From Robinsoniella peoriensis (GTDB lineage: Bacteria > Bacillota > Clostridia > Lachnospirales > Lachnospiraceae): a stretch of 64,000 nt of DNA. Numbering within the stretch: the stretch's first letter is position 1; every line of letters begins with the position of its first letter. Shown piece by piece: positions 17,527-25,237 of this stretch. The notes beneath the pieces were generated by a model. The model was not told where the DNA came from and ran no database searches. It worked only from the letters and a program-made list of their open reading frames with translations. The position numbers and the translations under genes were made by a program. The stretch spans positions 1 through 64,000 of the forward strand of contig NZ_JTGN01000015.1 in assembly GCF_000797495.1 (NCBI RefSeq), given 5' to 3'.

Positions 17527-18378
17527 ATGGTTTATACAGAAATGAACAGTGGATTTCAAAAAAGAAAGGACTATCTGGTATGTGTGGATTCTGACGGATG
17601 CGCTATGGACACTATGGATATCAAGCATACCGCATGTTTTGGTCCCTGTATGATAGCCGAGTGGAATCTCACCCCTTTTAGAGCAGAACTGCTCAGGCGC
17701 TGGAATCAGATTAACCTCTATACCGTGACAAGAGGCATTAACCGTTTTAAGGGGCTTAGCAAAATGCTTCAGGAGGTAAACACCTCTTATTCCCGGGTTG
17801 AAAATATAGATGCTCTTGTCCGGTGGGTGGAGGAAGCCAGTGAACTGTCCAACCGTTCACTGGCAAATGCAATAAATGAGAATAACAGCCCGATTCTAAA
17901 AAAAGCATATGCCTGGTCACACGCTGTGAATCAGGCAATCGCCAAACTGCCCCGGGAGCAGATAAAACCTTTTGCAGGTGTTAACCGGGCTCTGGCAGCT
18001 GCCCATCCGTGGGCAGATATCGCCGTTGTCTCTTCTGCAAACCGAAAAGCCGTTGAGGATGAATGGTCCAGATACAATTTGATTGAACATACTGACCTGG
18101 TTCTGGCACAGGATGCCGGCACAAAAACACACTGCATTAAAGAGCTATGCCAAAAAGGCTATTCACCGGAAAACATCATTATGATTGGCGATGCCCCCGG
18201 TGACGCTGACGCTGCACTGGATAACGGAGTTCTTTATTTTCCCATTCTGGTGCGGCAGGAGCAAAAATCCTGGGAAACATTCCTTCATACAGCCCTTCCG
18301 AAATTTCTGGACGGCACCTATCAGGGAAAATACCAGCAGTCACTTTTAAAAGCTTTCTACGATAATCTATCTGAATAA
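17527..18378 (+). CDS. HAD-superfamily hydrolase
   Basis: 283 residues from the ATG at 17527 (AAGGAG six bases upstream); the frame extends to 17494 but would overlap the transporter. HAD motifs are complete: VDSDGCAMD (Asp21 nucleophile, Asp23), VVSSAN (motif II), a Lys in KTHCIKEL (motif III) and MIGDAPGDADAA (motif IV). A large helical cap lies between motifs I and II (residues about 40-150). Probably a sugar-phosphate or other small-molecule phosphatase. The substrate cannot be inferred, but co-location with the glucuronidase suggests handling of released sugar or aglycone products. Confidence 0.8.
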   Translation: MVYTEMNSGFQKRKDYLVCVDSDGCAMDTMDIKHTACFGPCMIAEWNLTPFRAELLRRWNQINLYTVTRGINRFKGLSKMLQEVNTSYSRVENIDALVRWVEEASELSNRSLANAINENNSPILKKAYAWSHAVNQAIAKLPREQIKPFAGVNRALAAAHPWADIAVVSSANRKAVEDEWSRYNLIEHTDLVLAQDAGTKTHCIKELCQKGYSPENIIMIGDAPGDADAALDNGVLYFPILVRQEQKSWETFLHTALPKFLDGTYQGKYQQSLLKAFYDNLSE

Positions 18379-18390
18379 TAGGAGGAGCAA

Positions 18391-20088
18391 ATGGTAAACT
18401 TAAAAGAAAAGCCTTATTATCTATCCGAAGAGGACATCCGCTGGGTAGAAGAAACAATACAAAATATGACGGATGAAGAAAAAACCGGACAACTTTTTGT
18501 AAATATGGTTACTGACCGTGATCCGTCAGCATTAAAAGAAGTTCTAAACCGCTATCATGTAGGTGCAATCCGGTATCACAATGCTTCAAAAGAAGAAATC
18601 TATGAGCAGAATAAAGTCCTCCAGGAAAACACAAAGATTCCACTCCTGATTGCCTCCAACTGCGAGGCCGGCGGTAACGGGGGTGTTGATGGAGGTACCT
18701 CCATTGCAAACGGTGCTGCCGTTGCAGCTGCCGATGATGAAGAACTTGCCTATGAGGTGGCAAAGATTGGCGCCCTGGAGAGCACAGCTATTGGCTGCAA
18801 CTGGAATTTTGCGCCCATTGTGGATCTTCTCTATAACTGGAGGAATACCATTGTACAGCTTCGAGCATTTAACAACAGCCCTGATGACACCATCCGGTAT
18901 GCCAGAGCGTTCCACAAAGGTACCAGAACACAGAATATCGCTACCTGCTGTAAGCATTTTCCAGGCGATGGTACGGAGGAAAATGACCAGCATCTGTTAA
19001 TGGGCATTAACAATATGACCTGTGAAGAATGGGATGAGACTTATGGAAAAGTCTATAAAACATTGATAGATGATGGCGTTATGACCATAATGGCAGGACA
19101 TATTGCCCTCCCTGCCTACAGCAAAAAACTGTGTCCCTCCATGCAAGATAAAGATATTCTCCCGGCAACACTGGCTCCTGAACTAATTAACGGACTGTTA
19201 AAAGATAAATTAGGATTTAACGGGCTTGTGGTAACCGATGCCTCACACATGATCGGCATGTATGCAGCAATGCCCCGCCGGGAACAGGTACCGGGAGCAA
19301 TTGCCGCAGGCTGTGATATGTATCTGTTCTTCAACGATATGGAAGAAGACTTTGGCTACATGCTGGAGGGTTACCGCAAAGGCATTATTACCGAAGACCG
19401 GATGAACGACGCACTCCACCGCATTTTAGGTATTAAGGCCGCACTGGGACTGCACAAACGTCAGGCCTGCGGTTCTCTGGTACCTCCACGGGATGAACTT
19501 TCTGTTGTAGGAAGCGAAGAACACCACAGGGCCGCGGTACTGGCGGCGGACAAATTTATTACTCTGGTAAAGGATACCGGGCATTATCTCCCCGTAACCC
19601 CTGACAAATACAAGCGGATAAAGCTGGTATTTATATCAGGTGAAGGTACGGTAATTGCCGGGAAATTAACTGCTGATAACAGCGATGAGATTAAGAAGAA
19701 TCTGATCCGGATATTAGAATCCAAAGGTTTTGAGGCAGACGGGGAAACACCTCCCCAAAAGGGTAAAATGGAAGATTTCAAGAGTAAATATGATGCCTGC
19801 CTGGTTGTGATGAATGTGGTTGGTTTTGCACAGTATAATACCATGCGCATTAAATGGGCTAATCCCTGCGACCAGCCCTGGTATGTCTCGGAAATACCTA
19901 CGGTCTTTTTATCCCTTGGCTTTACCAATCACCTGATTGACGTTCCTATGGCAAAAACATATATCAATTCCTATCTCAACTCAGATGAAGCCATAAATGC
20001 AGCAATAGAAAAAATGATGGGAATATCAGAATTCAAAGGACGTTACAACGAAAATGTATTTTGTGAAAGATGGGATACACGGATCTGA
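18391..20088 (+). CDS. GH3 family beta-glycosidase (NagZ-like N-domain)
   Basis: 565 residues, no signal peptide, 12 bases after the HAD gene with AGGAGG-like AGGAGG/AGC upstream. The N-terminal TIM barrel has KHFPGDG (188-194) followed by ENDQH (197-201), comparable to the KHFPGHG...DSH loop that carries the acid His of NagZ-type N-acetylglucosaminidases, and VTDASHMIG with nucleophile Asp283. A second alpha/beta domain (about 375-560) lacks an obvious catalytic Glu of two-domain glucosidases. Beta-N-acetylhexosaminidase or phosphorylase-type activity is the best guess. Its place in a glucuronidase operon hints at GlcA/GlcNAc-containing glycans (inference). Confidence 0.8.
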   Translation: MVNLKEKPYYLSEEDIRWVEETIQNMTDEEKTGQLFVNMVTDRDPSALKEVLNRYHVGAIRYHNASKEEIYEQNKVLQENTKIPLLIASNCEAGGNGGVDGGTSIANGAAVAAADDEELAYEVAKIGALESTAIGCNWNFAPIVDLLYNWRNTIVQLRAFNNSPDDTIRYARAFHKGTRTQNIATCCKHFPGDGTEENDQHLLMGINNMTCEEWDETYGKVYKTLIDDGVMTIMAGHIALPAYSKKLCPSMQDKDILPATLAPELINGLLKDKLGFNGLVVTDASHMIGMYAAMPRREQVPGAIAAGCDMYLFFNDMEEDFGYMLEGYRKGIITEDRMNDALHRILGIKAALGLHKRQACGSLVPPRDELSVVGSEEHHRAAVLAADKFITLVKDTGHYLPVTPDKYKRIKLVFISGEGTVIAGKLTADNSDEIKKNLIRILESKGFEADGETPPQKGKMEDFKSKYDACLVVMNVVGFAQYNTMRIKWANPCDQPWYVSEIPTVFLSLGFTNHLIDVPMAKTYINSYLNSDEAINAAIEKMMGISEFKGRYNENVFCERWDTRI

Positions 20089-20149
20089 GTCCGGAGGAGG
20101 TCTGAAAAAAAGTGAATATATCTCCTTTCTTTCCAAAATTTTAAAAAGA

Positions 20150-20178
20150 TGTCTGCACATACTTTTTTGTGCTATAAT
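20150..20178 (+). promoter_or_regulatory. Possible internal promoter before the second GH2 gene
   Basis: TATAAT at 20173-20178 with a weak -35 (TGTCTG, about 17 bases upstream). The 127-base gap is the largest in the operon, so the last gene may have its own start. Confidence 0.4.
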
Positions 20179-20215
20179 CTAACATATCAATTTACTAAAT
20201 AAAGGGGATGTTTTC

Positions 20216-22006
20216 ATGAATCTGATAGATGCAGTTTCTTCTCTGCAGCTTTTTAAACGAAAAGAAACACCAAAAAAACTAACTACCGTTTGGGGCGAAC
20301 AGCTTGACCCGGAGCACGTATTAGAGGAATATCCACGTCCACAGCTTAAGAGGAATGCCTGGATTAATTTGAATGGCTATTGGAATTACCGGATTACGAA
20401 AGAAAAGAAATATCCCGGCAACATAAAGGATCAGATTCTGGTGCCTTTTTCCCCGGAAGCAAGCCTTTCCCAGGTAAACCATATGCTTTTGCCTGATGAA
20501 TATCTGTGGTATGAAAAAAGTTTTGATTTGGAGGACTTTCCCTCCCGGTATCCGGATAAACGGCTTATACTCCATTTTGGTGCAGTGGACCAGACCTGTG
20601 CTGTCTGGTGCAATAAAAAATTTGTATGCAGCCATCGGGGTGGCTATCTGCCATTTTCAGCAGAACTCACACCCTATCTGCGCCAGGGTGTAAATACAAT
20701 TACGGTAAGAGTACAGGATGAAACGGATACTTCCTTTCAAAGCCGAGGAAAGCAGACCTTACGTCCGGGCGGTATGTTCTATACTCCGCAGAGCGGAATC
20801 TGGCAGACGGTGTGGATGGAATGGGTGCCCGAAAATTATATAACAGAGTTAAGCATTACGCCGCTGTTTGATGAATCTTCCGCTATCGTGGAAATTACAA
20901 TGAAGGAGGACTCTTCCTGCGAAAAGAAAATTGAAGTGTACGCAGATGGCAGAGAAGTGTACTCCGGGCAAACAAAGTCAGGCATACTTTCTATTCCCAT
21001 CCGTGATCTTCGTCCATGGTCACCGGAGTCACCTTTCCTATACGATCTTACAATTACAGCCGGAAATGACAGCATATGCAGTTACTTCGCAATGCGCAAA
21101 TTTTCTGCCCGTACGGATTCTAAGGGAATTCCCAGACTCTGCCTGAACAATCAGCCTTATTTTCAAAACGGGGTCCTGGATCAGGGCTACTGGCCCGACG
21201 GCTTGTACACGCCCCCTTCTGACGATGCCATGATCTTCGACATACAGTCTATGAGGGATCTGGGATTTAATATGATCCGCAAGCATATTAAAATAGAACC
21301 CCTGCGCTGGTACTACCACTGTGACCGTCTGGGAATGATTGTCTGGCAGGACATCGTAAATGGAGGCGGACGCTCTTATCTCACTTTTTTGTGCTACCTG
21401 CCCACACTTCTTCCTTTTGTAACCGCACATTTTAAAGACAGCCATTATAAACTGTTTTCGCGCTGTGATGCAAAAGGAAAGAAACTCTGGCTGCGGGAAT
21501 GCAAATCCACAGTCCGGCATCTCTATAACTGCCCCTGTATTGGTCTGTGGACTGCTTTTAACGAAGGATGGGGACAATTTGATGCCGTAAAGGTCACAAA
21601 TCTTATTCACTCTCTGGACAATACCCGTCCGGTAGATCATGCAAGCGGCTGGTATGACCAGCACTGTGGTGATATCAAAAGCGTTCACAACTACTTCCGC
21701 CCCATCAAGGCAGCGCTTGACAGCAGGCCTTTTGTATTATCTGAGTATGGCGGTTATATCTGCCATATACCGGAACATTCCTATTCAAAGCAGGTATTTG
21801 GTTATTTAAAATGCAAGGACACCCATGAGTTTACCCGTAAGTTTTATGACGTCATGAAGGAAATCAAAGAAGCCAATAAAGAAGGACTCTGCGCCGCAGT
21901 TTATACACAGGTCTCAGATGTAGAAGAAGAGGCCAACGGATTGTTCACCTACGACCGCAAGGTATGTAAAGTGACCGATACCCCCCATGTCCAGAAGCAG
22001 CGGTAA
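20216..22006 (+). CDS. GH2 family glycoside hydrolase
   Basis: 596 residues, no signal peptide; AAAGGGG precedes the ATG. GH2 layout: jelly-roll sugar-binding domain (about 45-205, GGYLPFSAELTPYLR), Ig-like domain (about 205-300), TIM barrel with acid/base Glu450 in FNEGWGQFD and nucleophile Glu510 in LSEYGG. The Asn-Lys glucuronate motif of true GUS is absent, so beta-galactosidase or another activity is more likely than glucuronidase. It closes the glucuronide cluster and precedes a strong terminator. Substrate unknown. Confidence 0.8.
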   Translation: MNLIDAVSSLQLFKRKETPKKLTTVWGEQLDPEHVLEEYPRPQLKRNAWINLNGYWNYRITKEKKYPGNIKDQILVPFSPEASLSQVNHMLLPDEYLWYEKSFDLEDFPSRYPDKRLILHFGAVDQTCAVWCNKKFVCSHRGGYLPFSAELTPYLRQGVNTITVRVQDETDTSFQSRGKQTLRPGGMFYTPQSGIWQTVWMEWVPENYITELSITPLFDESSAIVEITMKEDSSCEKKIEVYADGREVYSGQTKSGILSIPIRDLRPWSPESPFLYDLTITAGNDSICSYFAMRKFSARTDSKGIPRLCLNNQPYFQNGVLDQGYWPDGLYTPPSDDAMIFDIQSMRDLGFNMIRKHIKIEPLRWYYHCDRLGMIVWQDIVNGGGRSYLTFLCYLPTLLPFVTAHFKDSHYKLFSRCDAKGKKLWLRECKSTVRHLYNCPCIGLWTAFNEGWGQFDAVKVTNLIHSLDNTRPVDHASGWYDQHCGDIKSVHNYFRPIKAALDSRPFVLSEYGGYICHIPEHSYSKQVFGYLKCKDTHEFTRKFYDVMKEIKEANKEGLCAAVYTQVSDVEEEANGLFTYDRKVCKVTDTPHVQKQR

Positions 22007-22068
22007 TGATATATCCTGCACCAATAGTCGTCTATTATAATTACTTATATAAAGAATCCTGTACAGCA

Positions 22069-22112
22069 AAAAAGCGGTAGTTTCACTGATAACAGTCAAA
22101 CCACCGCTTTTT
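22069..22112. terminator. Bidirectional terminator between GH2 and cutC
   Basis: Stem 22069-22083 with 22098-22112 (AAAAAGCGGT core, one mismatch), T-run on both strands. It serves the two convergent genes. Confidence 0.88.
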
Positions 22113-22135
22113 CATATATTTTTCATGCCTGTTTC

Positions 22136-22774
22136 TTATATAATATCTACTATCTTTGTTCCATGAATTTCTTTAAATCCCAGCTTCTGATGCAGTTCTT
22201 CTACATTTGCGCTGGTAACTCCGCCGCCCGGCATGATAATAATTCTTTCCCCTGCATAATCCAGCAGTCTTTTTAAGTTATCCACATTGTCCCCGATTTT
22301 GGTGCCGCCTTTTCCACCATGGGTCAGAATCCTGTCCACATGATGTGCGCAAAGCCAGTCAATGGCTTTTGGCTGAAGATCATAAGGAATCTGGTCAAAT
22401 GCCATATGGAAGGTCACCAGAAGGCCTTCTGCTTCAGCCAGCAATACTTCCAGCATTTCCTCATCCAGCCAGCAGTCTTCTGTCAGCGCACCAATAACAA
22501 TACCTGCTGCCCCGGCTTCTTTTGCAATTTCTATATCCCTTAACATCATCTTTAATTCTATGTCATTATAGTGAAAATTTCCTTTTCTGGGTCTGATGAT
22601 ACACATAACAGGAATATTTTTTTCTTTTCCCAGATTTATCGCCGCCTCCATTACACCCAGGCTTACGGTGGTCCCCCCCTCTGCCAGATTATCACAGAGT
22701 TCTATGCGGTTACCTCCATTTTTAATTGCATTTGGTATATCCGTGTAATTTTCCACACATACTTCTTTTATCAT
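22136..22774 (-). CDS. cutC: CutC family protein
   Basis: 212 residues from the ATG at 22774 (MIKEVCVEN, the usual CutC start); a TTG extension to 22807 is possible but unsupported. TIM-barrel CutC signatures are present: NGGNRIELCDNLAEGGTTVS, MCIIRPRKGNFHY, VTFHMAFDQ, RILTHGGKG, IMPGGGVTSANV. Historically called a copper homeostasis protein, but its biochemical role is unsettled (family knowledge). The ribosome site is weak. It follows a 57-residue acidic protein gene by about 100 bases and may be co-transcribed with it. Confidence 0.88.
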   Translation of the reverse strand: MIKEVCVENYTDIPNAIKNGGNRIELCDNLAEGGTTVSLGVMEAAINLGKEKNIPVMCIIRPRKGNFHYNDIELKMMLRDIEIAKEAGAAGIVIGALTEDCWLDEEMLEVLLAEAEGLLVTFHMAFDQIPYDLQPKAIDWLCAHHVDRILTHGGKGGTKIGDNVDNLKRLLDYAGERIIIMPGGGVTSANVEELHQKLGFKEIHGTKIVDII

Positions 22775-22877
22775 TTTATCCAATTGTATTACAGGCTTGT
22801 ACAGCAATTCATATCGCTTAAATTTACAATAGCGTGTCTGAAAGCGTGTTTAAAAGTCTGCATAACATCCTTTCCAT

Positions 22878-23051
22878 TTAATTTTTATGCGCACGCTCAC
22901 TGATCATCTCCAGCGCTCCTGCATCCAGCGTAATTTCATCTAAATCATTTATATTATCCAGCACATCATCCAGCATATAGGAGAATGCCTCTGCACCTTC
23001 AAGTTCTACGTTTTCATCGTCGTCATCATCTTTTCTTGCAAAAAATCCCAT
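22878..23051 (-). CDS. Small acidic protein, 57 residues
   Basis: A short gene with a perfect AGGAGG eight bases before its ATG and a good promoter 48 bases upstream. It starts MGFFARKDDDDDENVELEGA and continues with an amphipathic acidic helix (FSYMLDDVLDNINDLDEI), ending SERAHKN. No cysteine, no signal peptide. I do not recognise the family. The promoter, ribosome site and biased composition make it a convincing real gene despite its length. It lies upstream of cutC on the same strand. Confidence 0.75.
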   Translation of the reverse strand: MGFFARKDDDDDENVELEGAEAFSYMLDDVLDNINDLDEITLDAGALEMISERAHKN

Positions 23052-23098
23052 GCTAAATTCCTCCTGATTATTGATATTTTATTACTATTTTAAACTGA

Positions 23099-23127
23099 AT
23101 TGTAACACAGGCATTTCCTAAATTCAA
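23099..23127 (-). promoter_or_regulatory. Promoter of the small acidic protein/cutC unit
   Basis: Minus strand TTGAAT (23122-23127), 17-base spacer, TACAAT (23099-23104). Confidence 0.7.
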
Positions 23128-23166
23128 TGTAAAACCTGTGAACTTTTTATTATCTTACACAAATAC

Positions 23167-23202
23167 TTGATTCTATTTGTATTATATATTATAATACAAA
23201 TA
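23167..23202 (+). promoter_or_regulatory. GntR promoter with a 29-bp perfect palindrome
   Basis: TTGATT (23167-23172), 17-base spacer, TATAAT (23190-23195). A palindrome with perfect 13-bp arms TATTTGTATTATA / TATAATACAAATA and a 3-base centre (23174-23202) covers the spacer and -10 box. It is the probable autoregulatory operator of the YtrA-type repressor. Confidence 0.85.
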
Positions 23203-23255
23203 ATACATAATCGTATATAGAAACCGTATGAGTAAAATAACAAAGGAGGGTTCAC

Positions 23256-23654
23256 ATGCTTATAACATTAGACTTTTCCAGCTCTGTCCCCATCTATGTC
23301 CAGCTGCGCAATCAAATCGTAATGGGTATCGGGAAAGGACACCTTAAAATTGGTGAATCCCTTCCCACTGTCCGCCAGCTTGCACAGGATGCGGGGGTCA
23401 ACACTATGACGGTAAATAAAACGTATCAGATATTAAAACAGGAAGGCTATATTGAAATTGACCGCAGGCACGGTGCCAAGGTGTCATCCTGCCTGGATAT
23501 GAATCAGGAATTTGAAGAAAAACTGACTTATGAACTGGAGCTGCTAAGCGCCCAGGCTGCATTAAAAGGCTATGGTAAAGCAGAATTTATGGATATTTGC
23601 AGCCGGATGTTTGATGAAATGCATGTGACTGCATGTGAAGGGAGCGCACTATGA
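23256..23654 (+). CDS. GntR-family regulator, YtrA subfamily
   Basis: 132 residues. An N-terminal winged helix (VPIYVQLRNQIVMGIGKGHL, LPTVRQLAQDAGVNTMTVNK, residues about 10-75) is followed by only about 55 residues, the short dimerisation tail that defines the YtrA subfamily. AAAGGAGGG precedes the ATG. The stop overlaps the start of the membrane-protein gene (ATGA, 23651-23654), so the two are translationally coupled. YtrA regulators usually control membrane or ABC systems responding to cell-envelope stress (family knowledge); here the target is the DUF5808 protein and itself. Confidence 0.88.
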   Translation: MLITLDFSSSVPIYVQLRNQIVMGIGKGHLKIGESLPTVRQLAQDAGVNTMTVNKTYQILKQEGYIEIDRRHGAKVSSCLDMNQEFEEKLTYELELLSAQAALKGYGKAEFMDICSRMFDEMHVTACEGSAL

Positions 23655-25057
23655 TGATGACAATTATTATATTATTTTGCAGTATTACAATTCTGGCTGC
23701 CTGCCATTTCACCTATAAGTCTGCTGCAAAATATAACGGGAATCTGCTGCTGGGTGTAACACTGCCTGCATACGAAGCGCAGTCCGTTGAAGTTATGGCG
23801 ATTGTATCCGCTTTTAAAAAAGCACTGAATCTTCATTCCTTGATCGGAGCATTACTTCATATTCCCATTTTTATTATATTATGGTTCTCCTACATGTCAG
23901 TATTTTTGATTCTGTATATACTGTGGTGTGTTTATTACATGGGCGGCTGTATGTATCTCTATAAAAAGTACTTTTTACAGCTTTATAATATGAAAAAGGA
24001 AAAGAATTGGTTTAGCGGTGAAAAACTTCATATAGCAGTCATTGACTCCCGTGTAAGTGCAGCAAAAGACAAAATGCCAGTAACCGCCTGGTGGTTTGTT
24101 CCTGCATTTCTCATCTGTCTGATTCCGATTTTATATCCCGGAGGACTTTCCTATTTCCAATCAGGTCTCGGTGGCTTTTTTCTTTTTCTGCTGCCATTTT
24201 TGCTGAAAATTCTTTTTCTTATTTTATACAAAGCCTTTGCCAAAAGAAGAACTGTCACCTATAGCAAAGACTCAGACCTTAACATGGCCTGCAACAAAAT
24301 GACAAAACGCTGCTGGTCCATATGCTGGATTCTGATTGCCATCATCGATTCTCTGTCTTTCCTGGTGCTGGACTGGATTATCCTGTCAGACCGTTTTCAA
24401 AGCACCTTTCTCTTCACAGCTTACATCCTGATACAGTCCCTGTGTATCTTAATCCTGCTGTATAGTGCATCTTACGTACGTAAACAGAGAATTTTACTGC
24501 TTTCTTCCGATAAGGAACCTCTGATGGTTGATGAGGATGACTACTGGAAAACGGGGTCATACAACAATCCCAACGACAACAGCCTGATTGCTCCCTGCCG
24601 CTACGGATCTAATCTTTCGTTTAACATGGCGCGGCCTGCTGCCAGAGTTATTACAGGCGGCCTTTATGTTTTCACTGCCGCTCTTTGTATCTGGCTGAGT
24701 GTAGTATTTCTGCGGTTTGATTTTATTCCCTTCGATCTGCAGATTAAGGGAGAAACTGTATTCATTACGGCTGCGGAATATGATATACAGTTTCCATTAT
24801 CCGAAGTGCAGGAAATAGAGTTAACCGACCAGGCTCCACAGGGATCTTACTACAAAAATAATGGTGTGAACGCACAGCAATACTTTTTGGGGAATTTTAA
24901 ATACAAGGAATATGGGCAATGTAAAATGTATTACTACCGTGGCTGCACGCCTGTTATCAAAATTAAGACGGATCAGTATACCGTATTTTTTAATACGAAA
25001 GAAAGCAGTAAAACAAAATCAGTCTATCTAAAATTAGAGACGGCTATGGGGAATTAG
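23651..25057 (+). CDS. DUF5808/PH-like membrane protein
   Basis: 468 residues with about eight hydrophobic segments (for example 4-20, 66-105, 148-165, 170-195, 222-240, 252-270, 335-355). Between two membrane blocks is the DUF5808 signature (DDYWKTGSYNNPNDNS ... NMARPAARV, about 295-335). The C-terminal 100 residues look like a soluble bacterial PH-type beta domain (FPLSEVQEIELTDQAPQGSYY). Function unknown. Coupled to the YtrA-type repressor, it probably belongs to an envelope-stress module. It overlaps the GntR gene by four bases and ends at a hairpin. Confidence 0.78.
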   Translation: MMMTIIILFCSITILAACHFTYKSAAKYNGNLLLGVTLPAYEAQSVEVMAIVSAFKKALNLHSLIGALLHIPIFIILWFSYMSVFLILYILWCVYYMGGCMYLYKKYFLQLYNMKKEKNWFSGEKLHIAVIDSRVSAAKDKMPVTAWWFVPAFLICLIPILYPGGLSYFQSGLGGFFLFLLPFLLKILFLILYKAFAKRRTVTYSKDSDLNMACNKMTKRCWSICWILIAIIDSLSFLVLDWIILSDRFQSTFLFTAYILIQSLCILILLYSASYVRKQRILLLSSDKEPLMVDEDDYWKTGSYNNPNDNSLIAPCRYGSNLSFNMARPAARVITGGLYVFTAALCIWLSVVFLRFDFIPFDLQIKGETVFITAAEYDIQFPLSEVQEIELTDQAPQGSYYKNNGVNAQQYFLGNFKYKEYGQCKMYYYRGCTPVIKIKTDQYTVFFNTKESSKTKSVYLKLETAMGN

Positions 25058-25061
25058 AATT

Positions 25062-25094
25062 GAAAAAAGCGGAGGATCTATTTTTCCTCCGCTT
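25062..25094 (-). terminator. Hairpin terminator between convergent genes
   Basis: Perfect 10-bp stem AAGCGGAGGA (25067-25076) with 25085-25094. The T-run follows on the minus strand, so it best terminates leftward transcripts; rightward it is followed by CTTAGATTTTTT and is weaker. Confidence 0.7.
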
Positions 25095-25095
25095 C

Positions 25096-25185
25096 CTTAG
25101 ATTTTTTAATTTCTTTAGATTTTTTAATTTCTTTAGATTTTTTAATTCCCTTAAATTTTGTGATTCCCTTAGATTTTGTGATTCC
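25096..25185. repeat. Five 18-bp tandem repeats in a convergent intergenic region
   Basis: Units CTTAGATTTTTTAATTTC, TTTAGATTTTTTAATTTC, TTTAGATTTTTTAATTCC, CTTAAATTTTGTGATTCC and CTTAGATTTTGTGATTCC are contiguous. The reading frame across them is low-complexity Phe/Leu and is not credible as protein. No known function; the rest of 25186-25237 shows nothing. Confidence 0.85.
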
Positions 25186-25237
25186 CTTACAATATGGAAG
25201 CCAATCATTATGGAGAGTATTAATTATATAGAAGGTA

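Noticed and set aside
18391-20088. GH3 enzyme as a standard beta-glucosidase
   Set aside because: The KHFPG...D-Q-H loop is closer to the NagZ-type acetylhexosaminidase branch, so a glucosidase label was not used.
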